Assembly (NCBI GenBank): GCA_020524245.1
Contig: JAIVLN010000002.1
Span: 531,813 to 595,812, forward strand
Length of the DNA: 64,000 nucleotides
From: Rossellomorea aquimaris
Lineage (GTDB): Bacteria > Bacillota > Bacilli > Bacillales > Fictibacillaceae
Direction: 5' to 3'
Made by a program: the position numbers and the translations under genes. Below the pieces are notes generated by a model. The model was not told where the DNA came from. It saw only the letters and a program-made list of their open reading frames with translations, and ran no database searches. Below, in pieces: positions 37,096 to 46,258 of the stretch. Numbering within the stretch: the stretch's first letter is position 1; each line of letters starts with the position of its first letter.

Positions 37096-38526
37096 ATGGG
37101 TAAGGGATTTGTTCAAGACGTAACCGCTATGGAGGAAGATTTCGCCCAGTGGTATACGGATGTCGTCAGGAAAGCAGACTTGATCGACTATTCTAGTGTC
37201 CGAGGTTCGATGATCATCCGTCCATACGGATACGCGATTTGGGAGAACATCAAAAATGAACTCGACTCCATGATCAAAGAAACCGGTCATGAAAACGTGT
37301 ATATGCCGCTCTTCATCCCTGAAAGTCTCTTACAACGGGAAAAAGACCATATAGAAGGCTTCGCACCAGAGGTTGCCTGGGTCACGCATGGCGGTGAGGA
37401 AGAATTGACGGAACGGCTTTGTGTTCGACCGACATCGGAAATTCTCTTCTGTGAACATTATAAAAACATCATCCACTCGTACCGCGATTTGCCGAAGCTG
37501 TATAACCAATGGGCGAATGTCGTGCGATGGGAAAAAACGACTCGTCCGTTCCTTCGTACCTTGGAGTTCCTCTGGCAGGAAGGCCATACGTGCCATGTAG
37601 ATGCACAAGACGCTCAGGAGGAAACGACGAGAATGTTGAACGTCTATGCTTCTCTATGTGAAGACATCCTTGCGATTCCCGTCATTAAAGGGACGAAAAC
37701 GGAAAAAGAAAAGTTTGCAGGGGCAGACTTCACGTATACAATCGAAAGTCTCATGCATGACGGAAAAGCGTTGCAGTCCGGGACCTCCCACTATTTGGGC
37801 GACGGGTTTGCTAAAGCGTTCGGTATCCAATATTCTGACCAAAACGGGGACCTTCAATATGTCCATCAGACGTCCTGGGGTCTGACGACACGAATCATCG
37901 GAGCGATGATCATGGTCCATGGTGACAACCGAGGCCTAGTCGTTCCACCAAAGGTCGCACCGACGCAAGTTATGATCGTGCCAATCGCACAGCATAAAGA
38001 AGGTGTCTTAGACTTCGCTTATGACCTGAAAGATCAGTTATCAGCTTCCGTCCGTGTCGGTATTGATGCAAGTGATAAGAAGCCGGGCTGGAAGTTCAAT
38101 GAATATGAAATGAAGGGCATTCCACTGCGCCTTGAAGTCGGACCGAAAGACATCGAGAAAGAACAAGTGGTGCTCGTCCGACGGGATACAGGAGAAAAGC
38201 TTTTCACACCTTTAAAGGATCTTGAAAACACCATTTCACAACTGCTAGATGAAATTCACAACAACCTCTTACGGAAAGCACAACAGTTGCGAGAGGATCG
38301 TACATCCGTCGCGCTGACATTCAGCGAATTTAAAGATCAGCTTGAAAATCAACCTGGATTCATCAAAGCAATGTGGTGCGGTAAGACATCTTGTGAGGAA
38401 CAGATCAAAGAGAAGACTTCTGCAACGTCGCGCTGTATTCCATTCGAGCAGGAAAAGTTGGCAGAAGAATGCATCTGCTGTGGCGATCAGGCAGAGCACA
38501 TGGTGTACTGGGCGAAAGCGTATTAA
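37096..38526 (+). CDS. proS: Prolyl-tRNA synthetase (archaeal/eukaryal-like type)
   Basis: 476 residues from the ATG at 37096 after GAGGTGA. Class II motifs: RPTSE (~115), [13 protein letters not shown] (motif 2) and the C-terminal motif 3 region [11 protein letters not shown]; an anticodon domain and a C-terminal zinc-like tail with CGKTSCEEQ and [18 protein letters not shown]. It lacks the editing insertion of the long bacterial ProS. It attaches proline to tRNA-Pro. Some Bacillus species carry this form as a second, T-box-controlled ProS; whether it is the only one here is not visible. Confidence 0.93.
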   Translation: MGKGFVQDVTAMEEDFAQWYTDVVRKADLIDYSSVRGSMIIRPYGYAIWENIKNELDSMIKETGHENVYMPLFIPESLLQREKDHIEGFAPEVAWVTHGGEEELTERLCVRPTSEILFCEHYKNIIHSYRDLPKLYNQWANVVRWEKTTRPFLRTLEFLWQEGHTCHVDAQDAQEETTRMLNVYASLCEDILAIPVIKGTKTEKEKFAGADFTYTIESLMHDGKALQSGTSHYLGDGFAKAFGIQYSDQNGDLQYVHQTSWGLTTRIIGAMIMVHGDNRGLVVPPKVAPTQVMIVPIAQHKEGVLDFAYDLKDQLSASVRVGIDASDKKPGWKFNEYEMKGIPLRLEVGPKDIEKEQVVLVRRDTGEKLFTPLKDLENTISQLLDEIHNNLLRKAQQLREDRTSVALTFSEFKDQLENQPGFIKAMWCGKTSCEEQIKEKTSATSRCIPFEQEKLAEECICCGDQAEHMVYWAKAY

Positions 38527-38650
38527 GTAGAATAATTCGGAGTTTGGGTAGAATTATTCTGAGTTAGGGTAGAATAATTCCGAGTTTAAGTAGAATTATT
38601 CTGACTTTGGTTAGAATAAATTCCAAACTGAGCAGTATTATCACTTCCAT
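38527..38650. repeat. Intergenic array C: six 21-bp units with core GTAGAATAATTC
   Basis: The motif starts at 38527, 38548, 38569, 38590, 38611 and 38632 (last two diverged), an exact 21-bp step. It begins at the proS stop codon and ends next to a terminator, between convergent genes. Confidence 0.9.
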
Positions 38651-38652
38651 TC

Positions 38653-38682
38653 AAAAAGGCACCCGATCGGGTGCCTTCCTTA
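38653..38682. terminator. Bidirectional intrinsic terminator
   Basis: AAGGCACCCGATCGGGTGCCTT is a perfect 22-bp palindrome with A5 and TCCTTATT flanks, between array C and the small membrane gene. Confidence 0.88.
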
Positions 38683-38691
38683 TTGGTTATT

Positions 38692-38850
38692 TTAAAACAT
38701 CGGCAATATATAGTTGATGAGGAAATACAAAATACCGAAAAAGATGATTAAGTAAGCAGCGTACTTGATGAAAGTTGAAGCTACCATGCTGGAATCTTGT
38801 CGTTTCTCAACCTTTCTTTCTCTTACATCCATTTCATCATGACGATCCAT
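38692..38850 (-). CDS. Small single-helix membrane protein
   Basis: 52 residues: a charged N-terminus (MDRHDEMDVRERKVEKRQ) and one helix (FIKYAAYLIIFFGILYFLI) ending ILPMF. GAGGGGTGATCC precedes the ATG. Similar small proteins are common and unnamed in Bacillaceae. Function unknown. Confidence 0.7.
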   Translation of the reverse strand: MDRHDEMDVRERKVEKRQDSSMVASTFIKYAAYLIIFFGILYFLINYILPMF

Positions 38851-38950
38851 AGGATCACCCCTCTCATCATGTTCTTGTAAATGGATATTCCCTTCTTTTT
38901 AAAGCTGAAAACATCACCCATTTACACGTTATAAAGAGAGGATTCGGCCG

Positions 38951-40246
38951 CTATTTTTCCTCCTCATCCACTTCCTGATCGTTTGTAATCGTCCGTTCCC
39001 ACTGGTCTAGGAATGTGATTCGTTCGAGCATCGTCGGATGGCCGTACAAAAACAATTTTACGAGGAAAGGTGGATGTACTTCACTCAAGCCAGAAACAGC
39101 TAACTGTTGGAAAGATCCTACTGCCGCTTCAGGATTCTGGGTCATTTCAATCGCATATTTATCGGCCGAGTGTTCCGCATTTCTTGAAATCGCGTTTTCA
39201 ACTGGACTTGCTACAAATGACAACACCGAAAACACGAGTAAGAGTGCTGGAAGAGAAGCAATGTCTGTCGGTTTTTCCACTCCCCAATGGTGTCCCCAAC
39301 GCCTGATCATTGCGACGAAAAGCTTTGAACCGATCCACAATCCGAGGAACGTTGATACGATGGATCCGATCAGATTCCAATACAGATGATGCTTAACAAA
39401 GTGTCCCATTTCGTGAGCCATGACGAACAGCACTTCTTGATCACTCAACTTCTGTAAGGTCGTATCCCAAAGGACGATTCTGAGGTTGGACCCGATGCCG
39501 TTCACATACGCATTCAACGCATTCGTCTTTTCCGACATGTTCACTTCGTAAACCCTATCCGCAGAGATATCCGCTCGATCAGCTAGCGATAGGATTTTAT
39601 CTTCGAGCGCTTTGTCTTCTAATCGGTAAAAGTCGTTGTACAATGGATCGATCCAGATCGGCTGTATAAAGTAGATGAATAATGTGAATGGAACGGATAA
39701 GAGAAACCCGTATACCCACCATCTTTTTTCCGACTTGTTCATGAGCCAGTACAACGTCTGGACGATGATGAATAAGAACATCGTATTGATCCAGAACGAA
39801 ATCACCTTATCCCTCATCCAATCGGAAAAAGGCTGAACCGAAATTTCATAATCGAGTGAAACGGTATAACTATAGTAGTCGATCGGCAAAGTCAAAATGA
39901 AAGCCATTAAGGAAAGCAGCACGACATAAAGCGCGTTATGCACGATGGAGAATCGCGTGATTTCCGTGGCACGGTTCCGGAACCATTTCGAGAAACCGAA
40001 TCCTAATACCGCAATATAGATCACCCATTCAAACGGGATCGACAAGAAGTACAGCCATTGCTTGATTCGTGAGAAATCGTGACTCAGTTCCAACTGCCGT
40101 TCAGACATGAAAACTGCTGGATCCGCTTCAGTTCCTTGATATTGTACAGGGATGGATGTATCCGCCCCTACAAACAAGTACCATGAGATCAACACCCCGT
40201 ACAATAAGAACCCCGCACCGATCCAGATCGATTTTTTCTTCTTCAT
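38951..40246 (-). CDS. M48-family (Ste24/HtpX-like) membrane metallopeptidase
   Basis: 431 residues with about six hydrophobic helices. The zinc site HEMGH is in VLFVMAHEMGHFVKHH (~282-297), with the third ligand in NAISRNAEHSADKYAIEM. The layout is that of CAAX-protease-type Ste24 homologs, which cleave membrane or misfolded proteins from the inner face. GAGGGGTG precedes the ATG. Monocistronic. Confidence 0.9.
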   Translation of the reverse strand: MKKKKSIWIGAGFLLYGVLISWYLFVGADTSIPVQYQGTEADPAVFMSERQLELSHDFSRIKQWLYFLSIPFEWVIYIAVLGFGFSKWFRNRATEITRFSIVHNALYVVLLSLMAFILTLPIDYYSYTVSLDYEISVQPFSDWMRDKVISFWINTMFLFIIVQTLYWLMNKSEKRWWVYGFLLSVPFTLFIYFIQPIWIDPLYNDFYRLEDKALEDKILSLADRADISADRVYEVNMSEKTNALNAYVNGIGSNLRIVLWDTTLQKLSDQEVLFVMAHEMGHFVKHHLYWNLIGSIVSTFLGLWIGSKLFVAMIRRWGHHWGVEKPTDIASLPALLLVFSVLSFVASPVENAISRNAEHSADKYAIEMTQNPEAAVGSFQQLAVSGLSEVHPPFLVKLFLYGHPTMLERITFLDQWERTITNDQEVDEEEK

Positions 40247-40460
40247 CTATTCACCCCTCTCGGATTTGTCCATTATTATTGTAGTGACCTTTGTCCACGT
40301 TTAGAACAAGCTCTGTAAACTCAACCAGGTATAATTTCAGCAATCCAGAGCACGAGAACAACTTCAATGGCCAGTTTTTGATGTGAAAACAGGAATTATG
40401 AACACACATTTGAGTATTTCCCATAAAAATCTAGTTATTTCCAATAAAAATGAAAAATTA

Positions 40461-40590
40461 TAGACCAGATTCAGGATTTAGAGACCAGATTTCGAAATTA
40501 TAGCTCAGTTTTAGAAATTATAGCCCAAATTCTGAAATTATAGCTCAGTTTTAAAAAATATAGCCCAGATTCTGAAATTATAGCTCAGAT
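40461..40590. repeat. Intergenic array E: seven 20-bp units, inverted copy of the array A family
   Basis: TAG/GAG plus C-rich motif begins at 40461, 40481, 40501, 40521, 40541, 40561 and 40581, an exact 20-bp step. The reverse complement reads CTGAGCTATAATTTCAGAAT, nearly the unit of array A. It occupies the 420-bp gap upstream of the M48 gene and downstream of the SRPBCC gene. The remaining 40247-40460 holds only A/T-rich sequence with no gene that I can see. Confidence 0.92.
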
Positions 40591-40612
40591 CATATTCATC
40601 CTCATATCGAAA

Positions 40613-40661
40613 AGAGGCTGATATCAATTGGGTAAATTAACTGCCCTTTGATTCAGCCTCT
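40613..40661 (-). terminator. Intrinsic terminator of the MerR-SRPBCC operon
   Basis: AGAGGCTGA and TCAGCCTCT pair around a long, partly structured loop 6 nt past the stop. Minus-strand tail TTTTCG. Confidence 0.75.
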
Positions 40662-40666
40662 CATTT

Positions 40667-41131
40667 TTAACTAGCGTCGCGTTCTTTGATCGCTTCTGCT
40701 TCCACCCGGTCCATAAAGTCTGTAACGACTTTCTGGTTATTCTTCTTCCCGCCGAGCTTCAGCAATGTCTTCCCTAAGAAGTTGAGCCCCTTATTTTGTC
40801 CCTGATAAATGAACCGGGTCTCGTTTCCACTTACTTTTTCCAATGTAAAGGAGGCTTCAATATCAAATGCCTTCGCAAGTGTAAAACCGATTTTGTTGTG
40901 TTTCTTTTCAGGTGTGTTTTCGTATTCAAGGTCTTCTACGATATACGTTTCGATTCGTTTGCCTTCCTTGTACTTTTGTTGATATGTCGTACCGACCACA
41001 CCCTCTTTCTTTTCCAATACCTTCGTCTCTACGACGTTCGGCATGATCCTGCTCAAGTTATCAATTTCAAACAAGTGCCAGATCACCTCAATATTGACGG
41101 GTATGATTCGTTCTTCATGCCATTGGATCAT
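40667..41131 (-). CDS. SRPBCC-fold protein
   Basis: 154 residues from the ATG at 41131 (GGAG 9 nt upstream; the ATG at 41140 is too close). It starts MIQWHEERIIPVNIEVIWHLFEIDN and continues with the beta-rich polyketide-cyclase/START-like fold, a hydrophobic ligand pocket. It overlaps the MerR gene end, so it is probably the regulator's direct target. Ligand unknown. Confidence 0.8.
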   Translation of the reverse strand: MIQWHEERIIPVNIEVIWHLFEIDNLSRIMPNVVETKVLEKKEGVVGTTYQQKYKEGKRIETYIVEDLEYENTPEKKHNKIGFTLAKAFDIEASFTLEKVSGNETRFIYQGQNKGLNFLGKTLLKLGGKKNNQKVVTDFMDRVEAEAIKERDAS

Positions 41132-41474
41132 CTTCTTCATCTCCTATTCCCAATTCAAAAAATTCATCCATTTCTTCAATGATAGATTGTATGCGCTCGA
41201 CTTCCTGCACCAAGTTTTCTCTTTTTTCACGAATGAGCATTTCCAAGTTCTCGAACGATTCATCATTCACGACTTCCAGCATTTCCTGGATCGTGAAGTT
41301 GAATTTCCGCAGGTACACCAATAACCTCGCAACCAGATAAGATCCATTATCATAATAGCGGTATTTGTTGCGAGGATCGATGTAAACCGGTTCGAGAAGC
41401 TTGATCTCCGCATAATATCGCAGCGTTTCCTTGCTTAGCCCAGTCATTTTGGAAAATTCACTAACCTTATACAT
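41115..41474 (-). CDS. MerR-family transcription regulator
   Basis: 119 residues from the ATG at 41474 (GAGGTG upstream). The winged HTH MYKVSEFSKMTGLSKETLRYYAEIKLLEP is typical of MerR, followed by a dimerisation coiled coil (~75-110). No Cys pair of metal-sensing MerR proteins, so the effector is probably an organic ligand. It is in an operon with the SRPBCC gene; the operator lies in its own promoter. Confidence 0.88.
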   Translation of the reverse strand: MYKVSEFSKMTGLSKETLRYYAEIKLLEPVYIDPRNKYRYYDNGSYLVARLLVYLRKFNFTIQEMLEVVNDESFENLEMLIREKRENLVQEVERIQSIIEEMDEFFELGIGDEEDDPMA

Positions 41475-41493
41475 GATTGCCACCTCACAATTC

Positions 41494-41525
41494 ATCTTAA
41501 ACGATGTGGTGCACCACAAGGTCAA
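41494..41525 (-). promoter_or_regulatory. MerR-type promoter with palindromic operator
   Basis: Minus strand: TTGACC (41520-41525), 19-20 bp spacer, TTAAGA/TAAGAT (41494-41500). The spacer contains a perfect 14-bp palindrome TGTGGTGCACCACA (41505-41518). An over-long spacer with a central dyad is the hallmark of MerR-activated promoters. Confidence 0.8.
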
Positions 41526-41565
41526 TAACATTCTTAATGTTTGTCTATTTTTCATTTTTTATTGT

Positions 41566-41606
41566 AAAAAAGAAAAGCAATTGCCTAGTTTGACAGACAA
41601 TTACTT
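41566..41606 (-). terminator. Intrinsic terminator of the VOC gene
   Basis: AGCAATTG pairs with CAATTACT (one G-U) around a 14-nt loop, then TTTCTTTTTT on the minus strand. Confidence 0.65.
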
Positions 41607-41616
41607 TATCATCTAT

Positions 41617-41988
41617 TTAGCGATGCTGATCGACGAGAATAGGATTTCCATCCGGATCTTCTATCGTGAAGCTTGCTGGTCCTTCGGTCGTTTCATCTGC
41701 TCCTGAAAGGATTTCTATTCCTTGCTCTTTCAACTGTTTTTGAAGATCTCGAACATCTGTGAAAGATTCTAGATTCTCTGCATTCTCATTCCATCCGGGG
41801 TTGAATGTTAGAATGTTCTTTTCAAACATGCCCTGGAAGAGCCCAATGACAGTACTCTCATTTTTCATGATTAGCCAGTTCTGATTAACGTCTCCTCCCA
41901 TAACTTGAAATCCTAGTTTCTCGTAAAATTCTTTGGATCGGTTGATGTCCTTTACATTTAAACTCACAGAAAAAGCACCAAGTTTCAT
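41617..41988 (-). CDS. VOC-superfamily (glyoxalase/bleomycin-resistance fold) protein
   Basis: 123 residues from the ATG at 41988 (GGAGGA 7 nt upstream). Two beta-alpha-beta-beta-beta modules: [22 protein letters not shown] and [16 protein letters not shown]. Members are metal-dependent lyases, dioxygenases or binding proteins; specific activity cannot be assigned. Monocistronic. Confidence 0.85.
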   Translation of the reverse strand: MKLGAFSVSLNVKDINRSKEFYEKLGFQVMGGDVNQNWLIMKNESTVIGLFQGMFEKNILTFNPGWNENAENLESFTDVRDLQKQLKEQGIEILSGADETTEGPASFTIEDPDGNPILVDQHR

Positions 41989-42015
41989 ATCCATTCCTCC
42001 TTCATGTTTTAAAAA

Positions 42016-42531
42016 CTAAAAAAGTTGAGTTCCTAATTGGGAAGGAACCGTATTCGTAATCCTTACCTCAATGACTGGTCTTGCCGAGATGGTGATGTAT
42101 CGAGCTTCCAGTTTTAACACAAGTGCGGTTAGAAAATCGCTACCCTCATTCCTGAAACCATACCCGCTCACTTTTTCTACCCCATCAGGTTCACACCAAT
42201 ATGTAGAAGCTATTACATTATGTTTTTGGTAAGGATGGTTTATCTCTTCAAAATTTAGAGGATGGGGTGTATTTTGTTCCTTACATTTTAAAATATCATC
42301 ACCTATTGCGTCCTCTTCCCAATCAAGCTTCCAGTATCGAACTTCTGGTGAATTCGGATTTCTGAACTGTAAAATCGGCTCGACGCAAAGCAATTGGATC
42401 TCGTACGATTTTTGAAAAGTATCAAGCCTATTCGCATAAATACCTCCCAACAACCACCCTTCCATGGACTTCAAACTATTCCAAACGTCATACACTCTAA
42501 CTCTACCTCCATCATTTAAGCCTTCACTCAT
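42016..42531 (-). CDS. Hypothetical protein
   Basis: 171 residues from the ATG at 42531 (GGGG 7 nt upstream, overlapping the stop of the preceding gene). Soluble, no signal peptide, mixed composition with many Trp/Tyr. It follows two small membrane proteins in a three-gene operon. No family recognised. Confidence 0.65.
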   Translation of the reverse strand: MSEGLNDGGRVRVYDVWNSLKSMEGWLLGGIYANRLDTFQKSYEIQLLCVEPILQFRNPNSPEVRYWKLDWEEDAIGDDILKCKEQNTPHPLNFEEINHPYQKHNVIASTYWCEPDGVEKVSGYGFRNEGSDFLTALVLKLEARYITISARPVIEVRITNTVPSQLGTQLF

Positions 42532-42533
42532 AT

Positions 42534-42917
42534 TCATTCCCCTACAATGATGATAAATGTAACCAGCATGACAAAGGATGAGAGCCAGTTATGATAATAC
42601 CTCTTCTCATCACGCCTGGTTAAACGTTCTTCAATCCCTCGATTCAGATTCTGTAGAAAAACTAGTGCGAACATGGGACTTATCCGAATGACTGGAGAGA
42701 CCGTGTACGAGTTCGGTCCAGTATTGAGATGAAAGATGCTACCAATGAAAAGAATAAGGATGAGACCGTCAATCATTACCGCCAGTTTGTTTCTCTCATC
42801 CGAAAACATCCATCGACTTTGCAACTTGATACCTAAATATCTTTTAAAATAATACTCGCTTATCCAAAGATAGATTGCGATTACGAGCACTAATAGGACA
42901 ATCGTTGAAGTTTCCAC
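42534..42917 (-). CDS. DUF4181-like small membrane protein
   Basis: 127 residues with three to four hydrophobic helices (STIVLLVLVIAIYLWI, MIDGLILILFIGSIFH, LSSFVMLVTFIII). YFKRYLGIK...NEGIEERLTRR-like text recalls the Bacillus DUF4181 family. GTG start after TAGGAG. Sits between two other proteins of unknown function in one operon. Confidence 0.65.
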   Translation of the reverse strand: METSTIVLLVLVIAIYLWISEYYFKRYLGIKLQSRWMFSDERNKLAVMIDGLILILFIGSIFHLNTGPNSYTVSPVIRISPMFALVFLQNLNRGIEERLTRRDEKRYYHNWLSSFVMLVTFIIIVGE

Positions 42918-42918
42918 A

Positions 42919-43362
42919 TCAATCTCCTAACCTCGTTGATTTCTTGTATACACTTTTGGCTAGATTAAATCCAAAAATCGCCGTAACGATCACTCCGAAC
43001 TCAAAATGGTCTGTAATAAAAATATCTGTTACAGGCCTTACAAGATCATATAAAGCAAAACTCAGGAAAAAGCCGAATGAACCTGCAATCATAATGATCA
43101 AAGGTATACATACATAGATAAGCTTGTATACATTCACACTCCAATTGCCTTCTTTCTTGAACTGTCTCCAAATATGCGGAATACCTAAATAAATCCCTAT
43201 AACGAAAGAAGTCATCATCATGGAAAAGAGTACAGGTCTTGTGTTGAAGTTATTCGCTGCTTCAACCATCAGTTGATTCAAATATGTATAGATTTCTAAG
43301 GAACCGATTAACAATACCACGTAATAGAGTAACCAGAGGAACTCTTTTTTGGATCTAGCCAT
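42919..43362 (-). CDS. Hypothetical polytopic membrane protein
   Basis: 147 residues from the ATG at 43362, after AGAGGGGG. Four hydrophobic helices (LLYYVVLLIGSLEIY, FSMMMTSFVIGIYLG, LIYVCIPLIIMIAG, FGVIVTAIFGFNLA). First gene of the three-gene operon ending at 42016. No family recognised. Confidence 0.65.
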   Translation of the reverse strand: MARSKKEFLWLLYYVVLLIGSLEIYTYLNQLMVEAANNFNTRPVLFSMMMTSFVIGIYLGIPHIWRQFKKEGNWSVNVYKLIYVCIPLIIMIAGSFGFFLSFALYDLVRPVTDIFITDHFEFGVIVTAIFGFNLAKSVYKKSTRLGD

Positions 43363-43440
43363 GTAATCCCCCTCTTCCTGATAACCTAAATTCCATAGAA
43401 ACCTTACATATCCCTTCCTTTTCAAAAAAGTATCGCATGA

Positions 43441-43477
43441 AAAAAGCAAGTGACTTCTAGATGAGGTCACTTGCTTT
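43441..43477 (-). terminator. Intrinsic terminator of the siderophore ABC/reductase operon
   Basis: AAGCAAGTGACTTC and GAGGTCACTTGCTT pair around TAGAT, followed by TTTTTT on the minus strand. It overlaps the reductase stop. Confidence 0.85.
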
Positions 43478-44243
43478 CGTCTGTTGATTGATCCGTAAAC
43501 CCTGTCAAGCATTTCGGACATGTTTTACAGAAATTCCGTTCTTCGTTGACTTCATAGTAGAAACAACATGTTTTCCGAACTCGAATCGGTGGATCGTTCT
43601 TCAACAGTTGTTGTTTGTCATGATGAAACTTTTTCAAAGGATTTTCACTTTCCCCGAAACATTCACCTGGGGCGTCCAAAATCAGCTGGAAGTCTACTTC
43701 GACTTTATTAGCTGGGAGTCCAAGTTCGTGACTGTAGAAATTCGTCTCATACAACCAGTAAAAGTAGACAGCTGTGTTCTCCCATAACACGGGCATAGGT
43801 ACACATGTTACTTTATTCAATGTCTCCCAGACTGGTTTCAGGTGGTTTTTGAACACCATTTCAAGCGCTTTATGTATCGTCTCTTTCCGATCCATTCCTG
43901 CTTCGGTCGTTCCTTCATCTTTCAAGGATAACCGTGGCAAAAAGAATCCTTTTTCAGGATCAGGCTGTACACTCGTATTTTTGGGTTGTACATTCAAGAT
44001 CTGATCGAACAAAGTGAGACTAGCGAAAAAGGGTGCTGTGACCAGAAATGCATATCGCTTGGAAAATTGTGATGCGGTCACCATTCCGTTCGGTGCTTTC
44101 AGCAAAGGTGTCAATTGACGATTGATGAAATGCTCCACACCACTACCATTCATCAAATCTTCCGATGGAAGGACCGTCTGATCGGAAGATTTATGCTTGG
44201 CTAATCGATAATTTTCCTGTAGGAATTCAATTTGATTACGCAT
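43467..44243 (-). CDS. FhuF-like ferric siderophore reductase ([2Fe-2S])
   Basis: 258 residues from the ATG at 44243, which overlaps the stop of the ABC gene (ATGCGTAA). A helical domain is followed by a C-terminal Cys motif [19 protein letters not shown], matching the FhuF pattern Cys-Cys-x10-Cys-x2-Cys that binds [2Fe-2S] (about residues 230-246). It would reduce ferric siderophore in the cytoplasm to free the iron. Under Fur control with the upstream ATPase. Confidence 0.85.
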   Translation of the reverse strand: MRNQIEFLQENYRLAKHKSSDQTVLPSEDLMNGSGVEHFINRQLTPLLKAPNGMVTASQFSKRYAFLVTAPFFASLTLFDQILNVQPKNTSVQPDPEKGFFLPRLSLKDEGTTEAGMDRKETIHKALEMVFKNHLKPVWETLNKVTCVPMPVLWENTAVYFYWLYETNFYSHELGLPANKVEVDFQLILDAPGECFGESENPLKKFHHDKQQLLKNDPPIRVRKTCCFYYEVNEERNFCKTCPKCLTGFTDQSTDESK

Positions 44244-45054
44244 TAGCACGTTTGAGATCATGGTTCAAATTCCTGCCCTTCCCGCACGGAATGCACAATG
44301 GTGTTCCGAACATCGGATCATAGGTGATTTGAGCCTGCAGCCCGAATACATCCTGCACCATCTGAGGTGTGACGATTTGTTCCGGCGCACCCTCCGCATA
44401 AATTCCTTTGTCATGGACAGCGACGATATTGTCTGCATAACGGCAGGCAAGGTTCAAATCATGAAGTACCATTACAATCGTACGTTGTTCATTTTGGTTC
44501 AAATCATACAACAAATCGAGCACTTCTATTTGATGTGCAAGATCCAGGTAGGTTGTCGGTTCATCCAAAAGAATGGTTTCGGTATTTTGTGCCAGTGACA
44601 TGGCGATCCATGCGCGTTGACGCTGTCCACCAGAAAGGGAGTCGACTGGACGATCTTGAAGTTCAAGAAGATGGGTTGCCTCTAGAGCTGATCGAACGGC
44701 TTCTTCATCTTTCTTTGACCACTGTTGCAGCCAGCTTTGGTATGGATATCGTCCTTGTTTCACCAATTGGATGACCGTCAATCCTTCTGGCGTGACAGGT
44801 GACTGTGGAAGAATGGCAAGTTGCCTTGCTACTTTTTTCGTCGACGATTGGTGAATATCTTTTCCATTGATGATAATGTTGCCTGATTTTGGTTTCAACA
44901 GACGCGCAAGCGCTTTCAATAAGGTTGATTTACCAGAACCGTTGCTTCCAATCAGTACAGTAATTTTACCCTTAGGTATTTTAAAATTAAGATCTTCTAT
45001 AATCGGTGTATCTTGATAAGCTAAAGTAATATCTTTCGTCTCAAGAGAAAACAT
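44236..45054 (-). CDS. Iron-siderophore ABC transporter ATPase (FecE/FhuC family)
   Basis: 272 residues. Walker [10 protein letters not shown] (~36-44), Q-loop ILPQSP, signature LSGGQRQR (~141-148), Walker [12 protein letters not shown] and switch His VLHDL. The C-terminal extension is typical of FhuC-type proteins. Permease and binding protein are not adjacent, so it must work with components encoded elsewhere. Two Fur boxes precede it. Confidence 0.9.
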   Translation of the reverse strand: MFSLETKDITLAYQDTPIIEDLNFKIPKGKITVLIGSNGSGKSTLLKALARLLKPKSGNIIINGKDIHQSSTKKVARQLAILPQSPVTPEGLTVIQLVKQGRYPYQSWLQQWSKKDEEAVRSALEATHLLELQDRPVDSLSGGQRQRAWIAMSLAQNTETILLDEPTTYLDLAHQIEVLDLLYDLNQNEQRTIVMVLHDLNLACRYADNIVAVHDKGIYAEGAPEQIVTPQMVQDVFGLQAQITYDPMFGTPLCIPCGKGRNLNHDLKRANA

Positions 45055-45117
45055 AGTATTTCTCTCCTTTATCGTACCGGGTACCGGCAGTATTCGCTCT
45101 TTTAAGTTTATTGCAAT

Positions 45118-45132
45118 TGAGAATGACTGTCA
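45118..45132 (-). promoter_or_regulatory. Fur box (weaker)
   Basis: TGAGAATGACTGTCA fits the 7-1-7 Fur consensus TGATAATNATTATCA at 11 of 14 positions. Upstream of the siderophore ABC gene. Confidence 0.7.
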
Positions 45133-45139
45133 ATGAATT

Positions 45140-45154
45140 TGAGAATCATTATCA
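45140..45154 (-). promoter_or_regulatory. Fur box (strong)
   Basis: TGAGAATCATTATCA fits TGATAATNATTATCA with a single change. Together with the site at 45118 it indicates iron repression of the ABC-reductase operon. Confidence 0.88.
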
Positions 45155-45164
45155 GCAACTTGTC

Positions 45165-45196
45165 CAAAAAAACTGACCCAATATGGATCAGTTCTT
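45165..45196 (-). terminator. Intrinsic terminator of the HAD gene
   Basis: ACTGACCC and GGATCAGT pair around AATAT, then T7 on the minus strand, just past the HAD stop. Confidence 0.85.
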
Positions 45197-45202
45197 TCGG
45201 TT

Positions 45203-46042
45203 TTATAGATTCTCTTTGAATACTTCTTCAAGGCCTGTAACGACTTTCAGGTTATCATGCTCAAGTTCAATGCCGGTTGGTTGAATGTACATGGTTCTCA
45301 TGCCCAATAGGAGAGCAGGTGCAATTTCATTGATCAGATTATCCCCAATCGAGACAGTTTCTTCTGGCTTCACCCCATACTTCTCCATCAATTCAAGAAA
45401 GATTTTTTTCGTTTGAACCGGCTTCTGCGCAAGCGGGATGATTTCTGGGAAAATGTCTTTGAGCCCCAGTTCCTCCAGCAGGCGGTGCACATCGTCTTCC
45501 TCACTGTTTGTGACGAGAACGACTTCTGCCTCTTCTTTTAACTTCAAAAGACCTTCCTTCAAACCAGGAGTCTTCGTCAGTTGAAACGCATCGGTCACCA
45601 TGAATTCCTTTGTTTTCGTATAACATTGATACGTTTCTTCAATCGAAACTCCGTGATGTCTTGCAGAAGAATATGGGAGCCACCAACCATCGCCTATTGC
45701 AATGATATTTTCAAAATCGAATGAGATGTCTCCTTTATATGTATCTTCAATACGCTCTTTATCCCATTCTGTTCCGTCCCATGTCTGAACGTGTGTCACT
45801 TTCAAAGTCAGCGGATCAAGCGTTAAGACAGAATCCTGTACCGCATCATATGCCTTTCCAATGCTGACGGTATGCTCTCCTCGCTTCATCGCTATATAAT
45901 CATCCATGAAGTCTTCTTGATGTTCAGGAGCGACTCTTTCTTGTAAAAGAGAAGCATAGTGATCGAAATGATCGGTATCTTCATATAAAGTTCCGTCCAG
46001 GTCGAAAATGATCAATTTGCAATCTGGGTAGTACCGTTTCAT
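45203..46042 (-). CDS. HAD-family hydrolase
   Basis: 279 residues from the ATG at 46042 (GGGGGA upstream; adjacent ATG at 46045 possible). HAD motifs: LIIFDLDGTLYED (nucleophile Asp), VVLVTNSEED, Lys in AQKPVQTKK, and SIGDNLINEI. A large cap insert lies between residues 20 and 150. A phosphatase of small metabolites is likely; substrate unknown. Confidence 0.87.
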   Translation of the reverse strand: MKRYYPDCKLIIFDLDGTLYEDTDHFDHYASLLQERVAPEHQEDFMDDYIAMKRGEHTVSIGKAYDAVQDSVLTLDPLTLKVTHVQTWDGTEWDKERIEDTYKGDISFDFENIIAIGDGWWLPYSSARHHGVSIEETYQCYTKTKEFMVTDAFQLTKTPGLKEGLLKLKEEAEVVLVTNSEEDDVHRLLEELGLKDIFPEIIPLAQKPVQTKKIFLELMEKYGVKPEETVSIGDNLINEIAPALLLGMRTMYIQPTGIELEHDNLKVVTGLEEVFKENL

Positions 46043-46258
46043 CATTACATCCCCCACTGATCTTTAAATAAATTTTATTCTTTGTCATTATAAGGGTTCT
46101 GATTTCGGAAGGCAAAAAAGAAACAGTATGACACATTTCTTTAATAATATGTAAATATAATAAAGAATTTGTAAATGAGTATGGAAAAGTTTGTAGAATT
46201 ATAGGATAATATATTTGTTGTTTTTAAATTTTCTAAAACTTTTTGGGGGGAAATAGGA

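Noticed and set aside
46141..46200. PhoP boxes before phnD
   Set aside because: GTAAAT/GTAGAA motifs recur at 20-22 bp but do not fit the 11-bp TTAACA spacing on the coding strand; too weak to call.
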